This document shows positions 1-8,762 of a DNA stretch of 64,000 bases, in pieces. Below the pieces are notes generated by a model. That model was not told the origin of the DNA. It did no database searches and was given only the letters and a program-made list of their open reading frames with translations. How positions within the stretch are numbered: the first letter of the stretch is position 1; every line of letters begins with the position of its first letter. This DNA comes from a virus: IMG/VR virus record IMGVR_UViG_3300019890_000003, positions 1-64,000 of that record; one strand, written 5' to 3'. Position numbers and translations under genes: made by a program.

Positions 1-532
1 TCTGGTATAGCAGGAAGAATGCCATCTGGCCGTTGTCATAGGTGACAACGGTCGTGTCGCCATTGGTGTCCGCCGGAAGGTTGACCGAAGAAGCGCCGTT
101 GGCATTCAACATCCCTTCGCCGTTCGCCGGGTTCATGCCATAGAGCAAGGCATTCCTGGCGAGCTGAAATTGGCCCTGGCGCATAGCAAGCGTATACGCC
201 TGCGTGATCGCCACGCCCCAACGACCAGCAGCCGCAGTGTCGTGGTGATCGTATTCGCTACGGACGCGGCATAGATAAGTTGGCGTAGAAATCTGCGCCA
301 TCTCGATATCGCAAGAAGGCAGCTGATTGTAAGCCGCCTGTCCAGCCGCCGCTCTCGTGCGAAGATTGATCTGCTTGATATAGACGTACAGATCTCCGTT
401 CGAGAGTTTCACAAGCGGCTCACCGCCCGCAAGAACATCGAATGCTCCAGAGGCCTGAGTGTATGGCAGAAGAAGTCCAGGATCCGTGAAGTTCGGATTT
501 ACCTGAACAAAGCTAGGTGCAAGAATGGGCAT
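1..532 (-). CDS. Major capsid protein, DUF2184-like (C-terminus outside window)
   Basis: The gene reads from ATG at 532 off the left edge, giving 177 residues. The N-terminus (SGAFDVLAGGEPLVKLSNGD, then YIKQINLRTR, SEYDHHDTAAAGRWGV and LLYGMNPANGEG) resembles what I recall of DUF2184 phage major capsid proteins. The family call is from memory. The position is right: downstream of terminase, portal, protease-scaffold and decoration genes on the same strand. It would form the icosahedral shell. Truncation is only the window edge; nothing looks broken. Confidence 0.6.
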   Translation of the reverse strand, partial: MPILAPSFVQVNPNFTDPGLLLPYTQASGAFDVLAGGEPLVKLSNGDLYVYIKQINLRTRAAAGQAAYNQLPSCDIEMAQISTPTYLCRVRSEYDHHDTAAAGRWGVAITQAYTLAMRQGQFQLARNALLYGMNPANGEGMLNANGASSVNLPADTNGDTTVVTYDNGQMAFFLLYQ

Positions 533-546
533 TGGTCAGGTTCTCC

Positions 547-1461
547 TTAAACCAGAATGATGGCGGTGGAACCAGTTTGGTTCCAGTTCGCAAAGCCGGT
601 GGCGCTATTGTAGTTAACGATGAAGCTGTTACCGACTGCGATCTCCAACACTCTGACGAATGCTGGAGTTAAGGTTATGTCGCCAGTTCCATCATTGGCG
701 AGGATCGTGCCGCCAATTGTTCCGTAATACGCCGACGTCCCAGGCGCGGACACGGTGAACGCCGTGCTGCTCGTGAACGTATTAACGACGAAGGTGCCGT
801 TAACAGCGGTATTGCCGCCAGTGCCGGTTGAAGTAGCACCGCTGATATTGATAAGGTCTCCGACAGTCGCAACACCTGGCACGGCGCCGCTCGCAACCAC
901 GGCAATCTGACCGCCGTTGGTAGCCGCCCATGTCATACTGGTGATAGAAACCGTCGCGGTTCCGGTAAACGGCTGCAAGAAACCGCCCTTAAAATTCCAC
1001 TGCCAAGCAGATGCCAAGTTAATGGCATCGCCTTCAGTGCTCGCCAAAGACGCATCGCAAGCAACCGCGATCCTGGCGCCGGAACCAACGCGATAGAAAT
1101 TCACCTGTCCATAGGTTCCAACAAGCGGGACTTCAGACTGTGGAGAATTGATCGCAGCGTACTGCTGATCGAAGACAGACCATCCGGTGATGCCAGGGTT
1201 AGTCATGGCCGTTGCCCTGGTGATGATGCCTCCGAGTTCAGACCGTGGATTGGTCACAGACGGAGTCGGGACGCTCTCGATAATCGGAAGACCTCCCCAC
1301 ATCGGGAGAGTCTCGCTGGCAGCGAGAATTCCGCCAGAGAGCCCGAAGCGCACGGCAGGTTGATCAAGGGCAAAGCCCTGGATGTACCCGTCAGTCTTAA
1401 CGTTGAACGACCCAAGGGCATTCGTGGTGATGACTGGATTGAAGGTAATATTGGCGGTCAT
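547..1461 (-). CDS. Capsid decoration/structural protein with an inserted domain
   Basis: A 304-residue protein whose start codon overlaps the stop of the upstream scaffold gene (TAATG), with AGGGGTGA as ribosome-binding site. Residues 1-165 and 262-304 look like the protein often found just before DUF2184 capsids (NITFNPV, GYIQGFALDQPAVRF, ETLPMWGG, GSGARIAVACD). Between them, about residues 167-258 are a Thr/Gly/Ala-rich beta-type segment that looks inserted into the common fold. It probably coats the capsid. Function is inferred from position and resemblance. Confidence 0.5.
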   Translation of the reverse strand: MTANITFNPVITTNALGSFNVKTDGYIQGFALDQPAVRFGLSGGILAASETLPMWGGLPIIESVPTPSVTNPRSELGGIITRATAMTNPGITGWSVFDQQYAAINSPQSEVPLVGTYGQVNFYRVGSGARIAVACDASLASTEGDAINLASAWQWNFKGGFLQPFTGTATVSITSMTWAATNGGQIAVVASGAVPGVATVGDLINISGATSTGTGGNTAVNGTFVVNTFTSSTAFTVSAPGTSAYYGTIGGTILANDGTGDITLTPAFVRVLEIAVGNSFIVNYNSATGFANWNQTGSTAIILV

Positions 1462-3062
1462 TAGCGGTCACCCCTTGCTTTTCCGAGATTGAAGCGGGCA
1501 AGGCGTCGGCCGCCCGTGAATTGCGACATCCAAGCCATTGGACGCCCGTAGTACTCTTTGATCACGTGGCCGGTATCGCGATTGACACGGCGCACTTCGC
1601 GGAGGCCGCCAAGGCCGTTGATGTCCTCTGGCGTGATAGCCGCCGCCCATGCATCCTTGTAGATTTGGTCTTCCGCAATTTTGAAGACCTTGGGTGACAT
1701 AGCGAGTTCTTTGATATCGGCATCCTTAAATTCCGGGCTGTGCACCCGCAATTTACCAGCAACGCGGCGCCGATATTCGATCGGAAGTTCGTTTTGCATT
1801 GGACGCGGCGCGCTATCACCAAATGCTGAGAAGATGGGCTCAGCCTTGGATTGAGCCTCCGAGACAGCATCGCGATCCTCGTCGGATATCTGACGTGGCA
1901 CGAGCGCCTTGAATTCCGCCATCTGCTTTTTGAGATCTGCGAATTCGCTATCCATGCGGGCGGCGTCCTTCTTCTCTTCTTTTTCTTCCTTCTCTTCCTT
2001 TTCGTCGGCGTCCTTCTTTTTCTTGTCGGCCATCATGGCCGCCTCGGCGCCGTCCTTTTTCTTGTCGGCCTTCAGATCCTTAGGCTCGCCCTTCTCTTCC
2101 TCCTCTTCACCATCCTTCTTCTTAGAATCCTTGGTGAAGGGAATCTTTTCGGCTTTGCCCTCTTCCTCTTCGGCCTTCTCGGCGTCCTTCTTGGCGTCGT
2201 AAGCGTCCATGCGCTTGCCGAGCGCATCTAGGCACCCGAGGATTTTGTCGATCTTCTCGCCGGCTTCGGCGTCCGCCTTTGCTTGGGCGTCGGCCTTCGC
2301 AGCATCAACCTTTGCGGCGTCAACCTTTGCGGAGTCTTCCTTCTTCTCTTCCTTTTCGGCGTCGACCTTTTTATCGTCGGCCATGTCGCTATCCTTTACC
2401 TGCCCGCACACGTTGACCCCTTGTGCCAACTCTTGCGGGACAGAGCCTGGCGGGAAATTCATATTGGCGTTCGCTATAGTGAAGTTCATTTCGCTATCTG
2501 GTCTCACTTCTACATTTTGGATCCCTGTAGGCTCACCGCCCTTATCCCAGACGCCCTTGGCGCACACGGCTAGGTGATCCAAAAGGCTCGGCTCGCCCTC
2601 GATCAGCATCTTCTTGCCATCTGGCATATCGGTTTTGCTGTTGACTGTTGGGTCGGAGAACACGACAGCAGGCGAGGTGGACAGCTGCTCAGCGCCAATC
2701 ATCTCGATTGCTTCTTTGTCGTAGATCCTAGTGATGCCCCACAGCTCATCGCCCTTGGGATAGGCGAACATAACCGTCCCTACGACACGGTTGGCGAATT
2801 CCTCTGAATTGAGCATCGATGTTTGCGGGTGTTCCCAAATCACAGGGAGCCCGTTACACCGATCGATCATGTCCTTGGAGAGATAAACCCCAGGGTCGCG
2901 CCACACATACTCGTCAATGCCGCGCCGATAGCTGTGGCCAGTACCAGACACGCGCATGGCATAGAGAGACATGTCCCCAATGCGTTGGGGGCTATCCAAC
3001 TTCCCAGATGCTATCGCTCGCGCAATATCCAGCTCATTAGGAACGCCGGCAGCGGTAGTCAT
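1461..3062 (-). CDS. DUF2213-like prohead protease fused to scaffold
   Basis: A 533-residue protein in two parts. Residues about 35-180 resemble the DUF2213 prohead protease domain (YRRGIDEYVWRDPGVYLSKD, CNGLPVIWEHP, VVGTVMFAYPKGDELWGITR, AEQLSTSPAVV), with the conserved His in WEHP. Residues about 215-400 are an extreme Lys/Glu/Asp/Ala-rich coiled region typical of an internal scaffold that is digested during maturation. The C-terminus (MSPKVFKIAEDQIYKDAWAA) probably contacts the capsid protein. It sits between the head morphogenesis genes and the decoration protein, as expected. Confidence 0.65.
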   Translation of the reverse strand: MTTAAGVPNELDIARAIASGKLDSPQRIGDMSLYAMRVSGTGHSYRRGIDEYVWRDPGVYLSKDMIDRCNGLPVIWEHPQTSMLNSEEFANRVVGTVMFAYPKGDELWGITRIYDKEAIEMIGAEQLSTSPAVVFSDPTVNSKTDMPDGKKMLIEGEPSLLDHLAVCAKGVWDKGGEPTGIQNVEVRPDSEMNFTIANANMNFPPGSVPQELAQGVNVCGQVKDSDMADDKKVDAEKEEKKEDSAKVDAAKVDAAKADAQAKADAEAGEKIDKILGCLDALGKRMDAYDAKKDAEKAEEEEGKAEKIPFTKDSKKKDGEEEEEKGEPKDLKADKKKDGAEAAMMADKKKKDADEKEEKEEKEEKKDAARMDSEFADLKKQMAEFKALVPRQISDEDRDAVSEAQSKAEPIFSAFGDSAPRPMQNELPIEYRRRVAGKLRVHSPEFKDADIKELAMSPKVFKIAEDQIYKDAWAAAITPEDINGLGGLREVRRVNRDTGHVIKEYYGRPMAWMSQFTGGRRLARFNLGKARGDR

Positions 3063-3259
3063 TTCTCTCGCGATACCATCGCATCAAATCTAGCCGCGAG
3101 ATTGCCAACGGCATCCATCAGCCGCATGACCTTGTCGGAATCGATGCCGGTAAACGTCCCCTTATTCTTCCCGGCGTACAAAACGCTCTCACCCTTTTTC
3201 TCGCCATACTCCTTGGTGAGCGCTCCCTTGATTTTCTCGCCCTTGGATGTTAATGGCAT
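3059..3259 (-). CDS. Small head-module protein (MPLTSKGEK type)
   Basis: A 66-residue basic protein. I start it at the ATG of MPLTSKGEKIKGAL rather than 16 codons upstream, because this motif is the usual N-terminus of short phage proteins with the pattern KGEKI.....YG.KKGE.V.YA.KNKG. Its stop overlaps the start of the protease-scaffold gene (ATGA), so the two are translationally coupled. Function unknown; its constant place beside the scaffold suggests a head-assembly role. Confidence 0.6.
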   Translation of the reverse strand: MPLTSKGEKIKGALTKEYGEKKGESVLYAGKNKGTFTGIDSDKVMRLMDAVGNLAARFDAMVSREK

Positions 3260-3285
3260 TTGCCCGCCCCGAAGTGAGTAAGAAG

Positions 3286-3450
3286 ATGAGCGACGCCAAG
3301 AACCCATATGGCATCAAAGATCCAAAGATTTTGGCTAAATGGAAAGCTGAGATGGATAAGATCCCTGGCGATTTTTATTGGGGATATAAATTTTTCGCCA
3401 TAATAGCGGCTGGCTTGTTCTTAGCGCTCATAGCTGGCGCAATATTCTAA
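3286..3450 (+). CDS. Lone plus-strand membrane microprotein
   Basis: A 54-residue ORF opposite to every neighbour, filling the only gap in the head operon (3260-3446). The N-terminal half is charged (KNPYGIKDPKILAKWKAEMDK) and the C-terminal 20 residues form one transmembrane helix ending GAIF. A GGCATTTGCCC sequence matching the phage operator lies 20 bases upstream (3255-3265), but it is also part of the opposite gene's start. No convincing -10 box is visible. It could be a moron-like gene. Confidence 0.45.
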   Translation: MSDAKNPYGIKDPKILAKWKAEMDKIPGDFYWGYKFFAIIAAGLFLALIAGAIF

Positions 3451-3662
3451 CACTCGCGCTTGCGTCTGCGCAGCATGCTTGCATTCTCTTGCGCGCGAAC
3501 TTCCCGATTACTCCACGCCCATACTTCGCCAGTGCCATCCTGGAAGCACACCCAGATCAGATCGCATTCAGCGCCATAGTCGATAAGCACATGCGCGAGC
3601 GCGTGGCCCTTAGGCGTGTCCATCGGGAGCGGTGGATCGAGGCGGAGCATGGTTTGGGTCAT
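3447..3662 (-). CDS. Conserved phage hypothetical protein
   Basis: A 71-residue protein with the core PPLPMDTPKGHALAHVLIDY, then LIWVCFQDGTGEVWAWSNREVRAQENASM. I recognise this as a small protein common in phage head modules (GKA.A...IDYG.E....WV...D.TGE.W......VR...N.T) but know no function. Its start overlaps the stop of the head morphogenesis gene. Confidence 0.55.
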   Translation of the reverse strand: MTQTMLRLDPPLPMDTPKGHALAHVLIDYGAECDLIWVCFQDGTGEVWAWSNREVRAQENASMLRRRKREC

Positions 3663-4486
3663 TGCTTAGCGCGCGCCAATTCCTCGGCGCCTCTTTTCGT
3701 CAGCATTTCGGCGGGCAAATCTCGCAGGGCGTAGATATATTGCGCATAACAGCGGCAGAATATTTCTTCACCAACCGCCGTGATGTCGTCATAATATCCA
3801 GCGGATCCAGGACGAATGAACCCGTCTCGCACTGCCCAACTGCCGCGTATCGCGTAAACCAATCCGTCTCGATCTTTGTGGTCTTCACGATAATCGTAAC
3901 CCGCTTGGCGCCAGTGCGAATGCCAGATCAGCGCGATTGCGCCTCCGTCTTGCGCAAGGATATTTGACAGATTGGCGGTGAACTTGTGGCCCTGATCGAT
4001 AAGCACGCGACGCTCTTCGAAAGGCAACCGGGCGAGTGCTTTACGGACCTCTTTTGCGGTTTGCAGCTTGCTAGTCGCGTCACTGCCTCCACCCGGTATT
4101 GATGTAGCCCAGCCTTGAAACCGCTGAAGCGTTTTCGCAATTACCTGCTCACGGTTCAGTTTGATGAGATCCGCTGACGCCAGAATTCTTCTATCCAGCT
4201 CAGCACGCAGATGCGGGGCCACCCGCTGTAGCGTAAATCTTTCAATACCAGGATGATAGCGAGCGATACCACCACGGTCGACAAGACGACGGTAAATCGC
4301 CGTGAGTCCAACTTTTAACAACTCCTCCATGCGCCATATTGGCGTAACGGTCCGCATTGCCGCCCGTCTAAGCTCTTCAGTCCAGAATGCGAGCCGCCCC
4401 GAAGTATCGAAACCGTATTCTGTTATGTCGGCGATCGCCAACCTGAGGACTTCGTAAAATCCTCGGCCGGCCCTTCGGTCCATCAT
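3659..4486 (-). CDS. Head morphogenesis protein, Mu gpF/SPP1 gp7-like
   Basis: A 275-residue protein. The C-terminal third carries the family signature: IWHSHWRQAGYDYREDHKDR, then a loop, then GEEIFCRCYAQYIYALRDLP, with the His/Asp/Cys residues seen in minor head proteins of the Mu F type. It lies immediately after the portal gene with an ATGA overlap, the standard order. The family is thought to help link portal and capsid or take part in DNA injection. Confidence 0.7.
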   Translation of the reverse strand: MMDRRAGRGFYEVLRLAIADITEYGFDTSGRLAFWTEELRRAAMRTVTPIWRMEELLKVGLTAIYRRLVDRGGIARYHPGIERFTLQRVAPHLRAELDRRILASADLIKLNREQVIAKTLQRFQGWATSIPGGGSDATSKLQTAKEVRKALARLPFEERRVLIDQGHKFTANLSNILAQDGGAIALIWHSHWRQAGYDYREDHKDRDGLVYAIRGSWAVRDGFIRPGSAGYYDDITAVGEEIFCRCYAQYIYALRDLPAEMLTKRGAEELARAKQ

Positions 4487-5979
4487 TTCCTAGAAGCCAA
4501 AGATAGCAATGCTTGCGCATTCTTAGCGGAGGAATCCTTGGAAGAGAACGGCGCTTGCGGCTTCGGCTCTTGCAATTGGGATTCCAGCACGTCTTGCTGA
4601 TTGCTCTTTTGCTCCTCGAAGAAGTCGGCTAGCGCTTCGGTGTCCAATTCCAGCGGCGTTCCGAAAAGAAGTTTGAATTCGTTGAAATTGTCACACGCCC
4701 ATTGCAATACGCGGGCCTTGTTTTCCGGATCCATCTCCGGCAAGAGCACCTCAGCCATGGCGATCACGGCCTTGAGTTTGACGTCCTCAACCTTGCTCTT
4801 TTCGCTATCTGGCTCTTCGAGGAGATTTGGCCACGCCGCGCGGAACGAGGACTGCCATTCTGCGAATGCTGTTTTGTAAGAACCGGTTATCTCCGGAAAG
4901 TTGGCTTTGAGGTTTTCGTAAACGTCCTCGTTCCATGCGCGGTACTGAACGATTTTTTCAAAAAATGCGTATAGCGGATTCATCCAGATTCGGATGCGAT
5001 TTACATATTGCGCGATGTTCTTGGCGTCTTCGCTGCCCTCGCCGAACCCTTCTGCAAACGTTTCGTCGATCAATATCTTGGCTGGCATATCGTCGCCGGC
5101 AGCAATATTCTCGAGAACATCCTTGCGGGCTAGAGCGAATGGCCCCTCAAGATTTTTCATGTCAAGGGCTTCAATGGATTCCTCTACATTAATCGAGATG
5201 ACGTTGTCGGTTTTCGCTTCCTTAAGAATGTTCCGCTTGAAGGCGGACGCCATATTCTGAATCTGATTAACGATCGCGCCATACGGTTTCATCTTGGCGA
5301 CAATCACCCCAGCCTTGCGGGTGATCATATCGTCCGTGATCATAGACTGGATGAAGGACTTTAGCGGATATAGCGCGCGCTGATAAACCGAACGGCCGAC
5401 GAACCCAAACGAGGCGACGGTATATGACAGATAGAGCGGATCCTCGTTCATAATGACTTGCGTACGCGTTACATCGTACGTCTGCCCTTGGACGATGATT
5501 CCTTTCGTTTTAAGGAAATCAAAGGCATTTGGATCCAAATTTAGAACTAGAGAGCCGGCGGTATTAAGCGGATCGAAAACGCTAAACGAAATATCTGCAT
5601 CAAACAGTTTTTCAAAATCGAGCGGCGTGTCATCTTTCTGCCCCTTCACCTTGATCGCAATTGAAGCGAGCCCATAAATACGGCAAAGACGCGCCGTCAT
5701 AGCGATATATCTATCGGCCCCTATTTTCTCCCATTCCTCAACGAATTTCTCCTTGAGAATGTCCTCTGGGCCTTTCTGGACATTGATCACGCGCGCCTGC
5801 GATTGAGCGATCTCAATCGGCTTGTCGACCATCTTCTTGCCGATGGGATGGTATTCGTAGATCAGCTTGGCGGTTGAATATGAGGGTTCAGAGCCGGGCT
5901 CGATATCATCGCACAGCAAAATCTCTTTCAGCTTGCTCCCCACTGAAGAGCTGTTGGTTTCGACTGTGCTTACGTTCAT
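4483..5979 (-). CDS. Portal protein (DUF1073-like)
   Basis: A 498-residue protein with the DUF1073-type portal pattern: an N-terminal segment with YHPIGKKMVDKPIEIAQSQA, a middle with YGLASIAIKV and SLVLNLDPN, and a long helical stem with EGPFALARKDVLENIAAGDDMPAKILI, then FAEGFGEGSEDAKNIAQYVNRIR. It forms the dodecameric vertex through which DNA is packaged and ejected. It sits between terminase and head morphogenesis genes with overlapping stops and starts on both sides. The acidic/Gln tail resembles other portal C-termini. Confidence 0.75.
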   Translation of the reverse strand: MNVSTVETNSSSVGSKLKEILLCDDIEPGSEPSYSTAKLIYEYHPIGKKMVDKPIEIAQSQARVINVQKGPEDILKEKFVEEWEKIGADRYIAMTARLCRIYGLASIAIKVKGQKDDTPLDFEKLFDADISFSVFDPLNTAGSLVLNLDPNAFDFLKTKGIIVQGQTYDVTRTQVIMNEDPLYLSYTVASFGFVGRSVYQRALYPLKSFIQSMITDDMITRKAGVIVAKMKPYGAIVNQIQNMASAFKRNILKEAKTDNVISINVEESIEALDMKNLEGPFALARKDVLENIAAGDDMPAKILIDETFAEGFGEGSEDAKNIAQYVNRIRIWMNPLYAFFEKIVQYRAWNEDVYENLKANFPEITGSYKTAFAEWQSSFRAAWPNLLEEPDSEKSKVEDVKLKAVIAMAEVLLPEMDPENKARVLQWACDNFNEFKLLFGTPLELDTEALADFFEEQKSNQQDVLESQLQEPKPQAPFSSKDSSAKNAQALLSLASRK

Positions 5980-6227
5980 GATACAATCAACACGCTCGCG
6001 CTATTTGCCGGAGGGCCGGATCCGCTGCCATTCGAGGCGATCACAACAAGCGAAATGGTGGTGCCAACATCCGACAGTTGAACCGTGTAAGACACGCCGC
6101 CATCCCATGGCCCCGTGGCGAATATGTTTCCGTTCCGCAAAAGCTGGAAGTTGTAGCCAGTCGGGAAATTAACCCACAACCCCACGCTCCCGGTAAGAAC
6201 CTGGCCATGGACAGCTTGAGTTGTCAT
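5976..6227 (-). CDS. Small Ig/fibronectin-like hypothetical
   Basis: An 83-residue all-beta protein (LTGSVGLWVNFPTGYNFQLL, then SYTVQLSDVGTTISLVVIASNGSGSG). The pattern is like one Ig/Fn3-type sheet ending in NGSGSG. It lies between the baseplate-like protein and the portal with 4-base overlaps. Function unknown; probably a virion surface or joining protein. Confidence 0.5.
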   Translation of the reverse strand: MTTQAVHGQVLTGSVGLWVNFPTGYNFQLLRNGNIFATGPWDGGVSYTVQLSDVGTTISLVVIASNGSGSGPPANSASVLIVS

Positions 6228-6649
6228 CCGGGCATTATCCCAAGGGAAGGTAGAATTGTGTTAACCGGGAACGGCGCGCTCGGGAACGGCACTCTCTCGC
6301 CATCGATGTTGACTTGGAACTTCGTCCCCGTCGTCATCAAGGCGCTGATATTATAGGTTGGCGTGACCTTGTCTGGCGCCTGCACCCTTGTGATAACGAG
6401 GTTGGCGAAATATCCGGAATATTTCTGTTGCGTAAACGCGACATAGAAATCAGGCGCGATCTGCTGCAACACGCTCGTCTTCGCCGGAATGCCGAAGTTT
6501 CCGTAAAACGGAGATTCGCCAAGGTTCAACTTTAAGACCTGGACGAGCGCCGTAAGGAAGACGTATTCGCTGTTGCCGCCGCTATCTGTCTGAACCTCGA
6601 ACCATGATTTTTGCCCGAGTTCATCGGTAACGCGTCCGTAAACTCTCAT
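6224..6649 (-). CDS. Possible gp25/W-like baseplate protein
   Basis: A 141-residue protein with the core TALVQVLKLNLGESPFYGNF, GIPAKTSVLQQIAPDFYV, YFANLVITRV. The run of helix, LGE.P....FG is reminiscent of gp25/gpW-like baseplate proteins, which carry a GE....PDFG motif. Its position between terminase and portal is odd for a baseplate gene, so this is a resemblance only. Stop and start overlap with both neighbours. Confidence 0.35.
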   Translation of the reverse strand: MRVYGRVTDELGQKSWFEVQTDSGGNSEYVFLTALVQVLKLNLGESPFYGNFGIPAKTSVLQQIAPDFYVAFTQQKYSGYFANLVITRVQAPDKVTPTYNISALMTTGTKFQVNIDGERVPFPSAPFPVNTILPSLGIMPG

Positions 6650-7941
6650 CAGAACCCCTCTGGGTTCCCAAGCGCAAGCGCAATGGCATAGGTAAAGGTG
6701 TCGAGCAAGTCATCGGCGCGCCTATAGGCATCCTTATCGCCCATGCGAAAACCGGTCACCTGCGTAATGAAATGGTTGCGGCTGACGCCTTTGTACACGA
6801 CCGTCTTATTAAATGCGTATTCGGTGATTTTCACCTTGCCCTGCGTAAAGGCCCCAGAGGCGTTCAGGGCTCGCGCATCCTTCCCGAGCATCGTCAGTTC
6901 GTTTTCGATCGGATGAGCCGCCCAGCCCCGGTTCTTGGCCTGCTGAAGCAGGATTATCCCGGAACCCTTGTCCTCGATCCATGCGCCGGTTGAACCGTGC
7001 CTAGCCCTATGATCGCGCGCTAATTCCTCGAGCCTAACATAAACGCCAGGAAGCCACGTCTCGAGTACAGCTCCTTCGATTTGGATGATGTCCCAATCGA
7101 GCAAAATAAGCGGAGCATTATCGCCAAGGTTATTGACGGCCCAATAGGAGACGGCTGTGCCATCATTTTCCTTACCGTCCTTGATGGCCGTGTCGATAAC
7201 GGCAAAAACCCCGTCGCACCTCGCCGGCGGCGGCAGTGGCTTCCCATCCTTGAACATCAGATCGATAGAGAAAAACGCGACGCCAGACCAATCGATGAAC
7301 TTCGCCAGATACTCCTGCTGGTAAACCAGAGGATGCTCTGTGCGCTGGAGGACCTCTAGATCCTCCGCCGGCAGGTATGGGTTACCGTGGCTTGGCGCCC
7401 AATATTCTTTAAAGCCATGCTCTGGCTCATTGCAGATCTTCCAAAAGAATTGCTCGATATCAATCCCATTGGTGTTGCTGGCGACGATCGTCCGGCCGCC
7501 GTAATCTAGCAGCGTGGGCTTAATGGCGTTGCGCCAAATCGTCATCATGTTGGGGCCGGCGAACGCGGCCTCGTCAATCAGGACAGTGTGATATTTCCTC
7601 GAACGGCCCGCGTACTCGTCATTGAGCGTCCAGAATTCAATCTCACCGCCAGTTACACAGCGTATTATGCCGCCCATCTGCGTGGATTGCTTAATGATAG
7701 GCTTTAGCCGCGCCTCGCACCATTTATAAAATGCCGACAATCTCTTGTAGTCTGGGGCGAAATACCCAACCAGCTTGCCGTCCAAGACATCAAGGCAGCC
7801 AACCGTCCCTAGAAACTCAGTCTTGCCCCATCGGCGCCCGCACCGGAGGATCGAATATCTAGAATCCTCCAAGGCGTCATGCGCTGTTTGCTGCCCCTCG
7901 TGGGCGGTTGGCAATTTGAGAGAGGCTTCTAGAACAAGCAT
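6649..7941 (-). CDS. terL: Terminase large subunit
   Basis: A 430-residue packaging ATPase-nuclease. Walker A is CGRRWGKT (residues 34-41), Walker B is TVLIDEA (119-125), and the coupling motif VASN follows near 155. The nuclease domain begins near VFAVIDTA (Asp250) with acidic residues in the following strand and near GAWIEDKG. It would cut concatemers and drive DNA through the portal. It is directly coupled (TAATG) to the probable small subunit upstream. Length is slightly short for TerL but no motif is missing. Confidence 0.85.
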   Translation of the reverse strand: MLVLEASLKLPTAHEGQQTAHDALEDSRYSILRCGRRWGKTEFLGTVGCLDVLDGKLVGYFAPDYKRLSAFYKWCEARLKPIIKQSTQMGGIIRCVTGGEIEFWTLNDEYAGRSRKYHTVLIDEAAFAGPNMMTIWRNAIKPTLLDYGGRTIVASNTNGIDIEQFFWKICNEPEHGFKEYWAPSHGNPYLPAEDLEVLQRTEHPLVYQQEYLAKFIDWSGVAFFSIDLMFKDGKPLPPPARCDGVFAVIDTAIKDGKENDGTAVSYWAVNNLGDNAPLILLDWDIIQIEGAVLETWLPGVYVRLEELARDHRARHGSTGAWIEDKGSGIILLQQAKNRGWAAHPIENELTMLGKDARALNASGAFTQGKVKITEYAFNKTVVYKGVSRNHFITQVTGFRMGDKDAYRRADDLLDTFTYAIALALGNPEGF

Positions 7942-8381
7942 TATTCCTTCGGCGTCGTTTTAAACCCGCCTTCCACTTTGATCACTAATTCCTGGGCTGT
8001 GTTTTGCGGCTGATGGGCGTTCACCCATCCCATCCGACGTTCAAGCCAGAATTCATTAGCTCTCTGTTTAACCTTTAAATCCTTACAATTTTGCATGGTG
8101 TCCAGGAGCGTGCCGGCAGCCTTAAGATTGGCTTCCCACATTCCCTCATTGAGTTCCTTGCGGAAATGCTTCTGTAGGGTGTGCTTCGCAATCCCCTTGC
8201 CATCATTCATATGCTTGGCAATTTCATCTTGTGGTATTCCACAGGCCGCAGCAATCCACACTGCTCTATGCTCACCATCTAATGGCTTGTAGAATGGAGG
8301 GCCTAGCTTCTTACCATCTTCTTCTACGGTGGCCGGTATCGGCTCCAATTCGTGAGGTTGGTTCTTTGGGAATCCTGGCAT
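7941..8381 (-). CDS. Probable terminase small subunit
   Basis: A 146-residue protein starting at MPGFPKN. Residues about 45-90 hold a helix-turn-helix-like segment (AACGIPQDEIAKHM, then GIAKHTLQKHFRKELNEG), the layout seen in small terminases that recognise pac or cos DNA, followed by a helical oligomerisation region (NLKAAGTLLDTM, RANEFWLERRMGW). It lies directly upstream of the large subunit. A TTG three codons earlier is an alternative start; neither has a strong ribosome-binding site. Confidence 0.6.
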   Translation of the reverse strand: MPGFPKNQPHELEPIPATVEEDGKKLGPPFYKPLDGEHRAVWIAAACGIPQDEIAKHMNDGKGIAKHTLQKHFRKELNEGMWEANLKAAGTLLDTMQNCKDLKVKQRANEFWLERRMGWVNAHQPQNTAQELVIKVEGGFKTTPKE

Positions 8382-8383
8382 AG

Positions 8384-8566
8384 CTAGCAAGTCGGGTTAA
8401 TGCGCGAAAACATATCGGCGAGTCTCTTTTCGTCATCGATGTCTGGCGACATCCGTTTTGATTGACGTACCGCTGCTATCAATACGCGCGGGTGGTATGC
8501 ACCAAAATAAACAACCTTGCCGCTGCATCTGCCACATTTGCACGCGTCGGCATGTTCATCGCGCAT
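8384..8566 (-). CDS. Small hypothetical with CxCxxC motif
   Basis: A 60-residue protein starting at MRDEHADACKCGRCSGKVVY. The ATG has GGAG six bases upstream, which decides it over an upstream TTG. One Cys-x-Cys-x-x-Cys cluster near the N-terminus and a last-residue Cys could bind a metal. Function unknown. It lies between terminase and the following coiled-coil genes. Confidence 0.5.
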   Translation of the reverse strand: MRDEHADACKCGRCSGKVVYFGAYHPRVLIAAVRQSKRMSPDIDDEKRLADMFSRINPTC

Positions 8567-8759
8567 CGTCAACTCCAAGAATTCTTAATTCGGCATCACG
8601 AAGGCACTTCGCAATGTGGCATTTCATTTGGAAATCAACCCGTATCAAGCGTATGGCAAAGTCACGTCGTTGCTCCCACTCCGCAATCGTTTGCTTGTAT
8701 CGCCCCTCGATTTCAATCTTCTTGCGAGCGGCTTCCAAGCTAGCGATGGGAGATTCCAC
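8556..8759 (-). CDS. Small helical hypothetical protein
   Basis: A 67-residue, GTG-started, largely helical protein (SLEAARKKIEIEGRYKQTIA, then FAIRLIRVDFQMKCHIAKCL). The GTG lies three bases after the stop of the preceding gene and the end overlaps the next gene. No clear Shine-Dalgarno. Not recognised. Confidence 0.45.
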   Translation of the reverse strand: MESPIASLEAARKKIEIEGRYKQTIAEWEQRRDFAIRLIRVDFQMKCHIAKCLRDAELRILGVDDAR

Positions 8760-8762
8760 GGC

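Noticed and set aside
1851-2577. Plus-strand ORFs opposite the scaffold region
   Set aside because: Mirror images of the Lys/Glu-rich scaffold codons (runs of Phe, Leu and Ser), with no ribosome-binding site.
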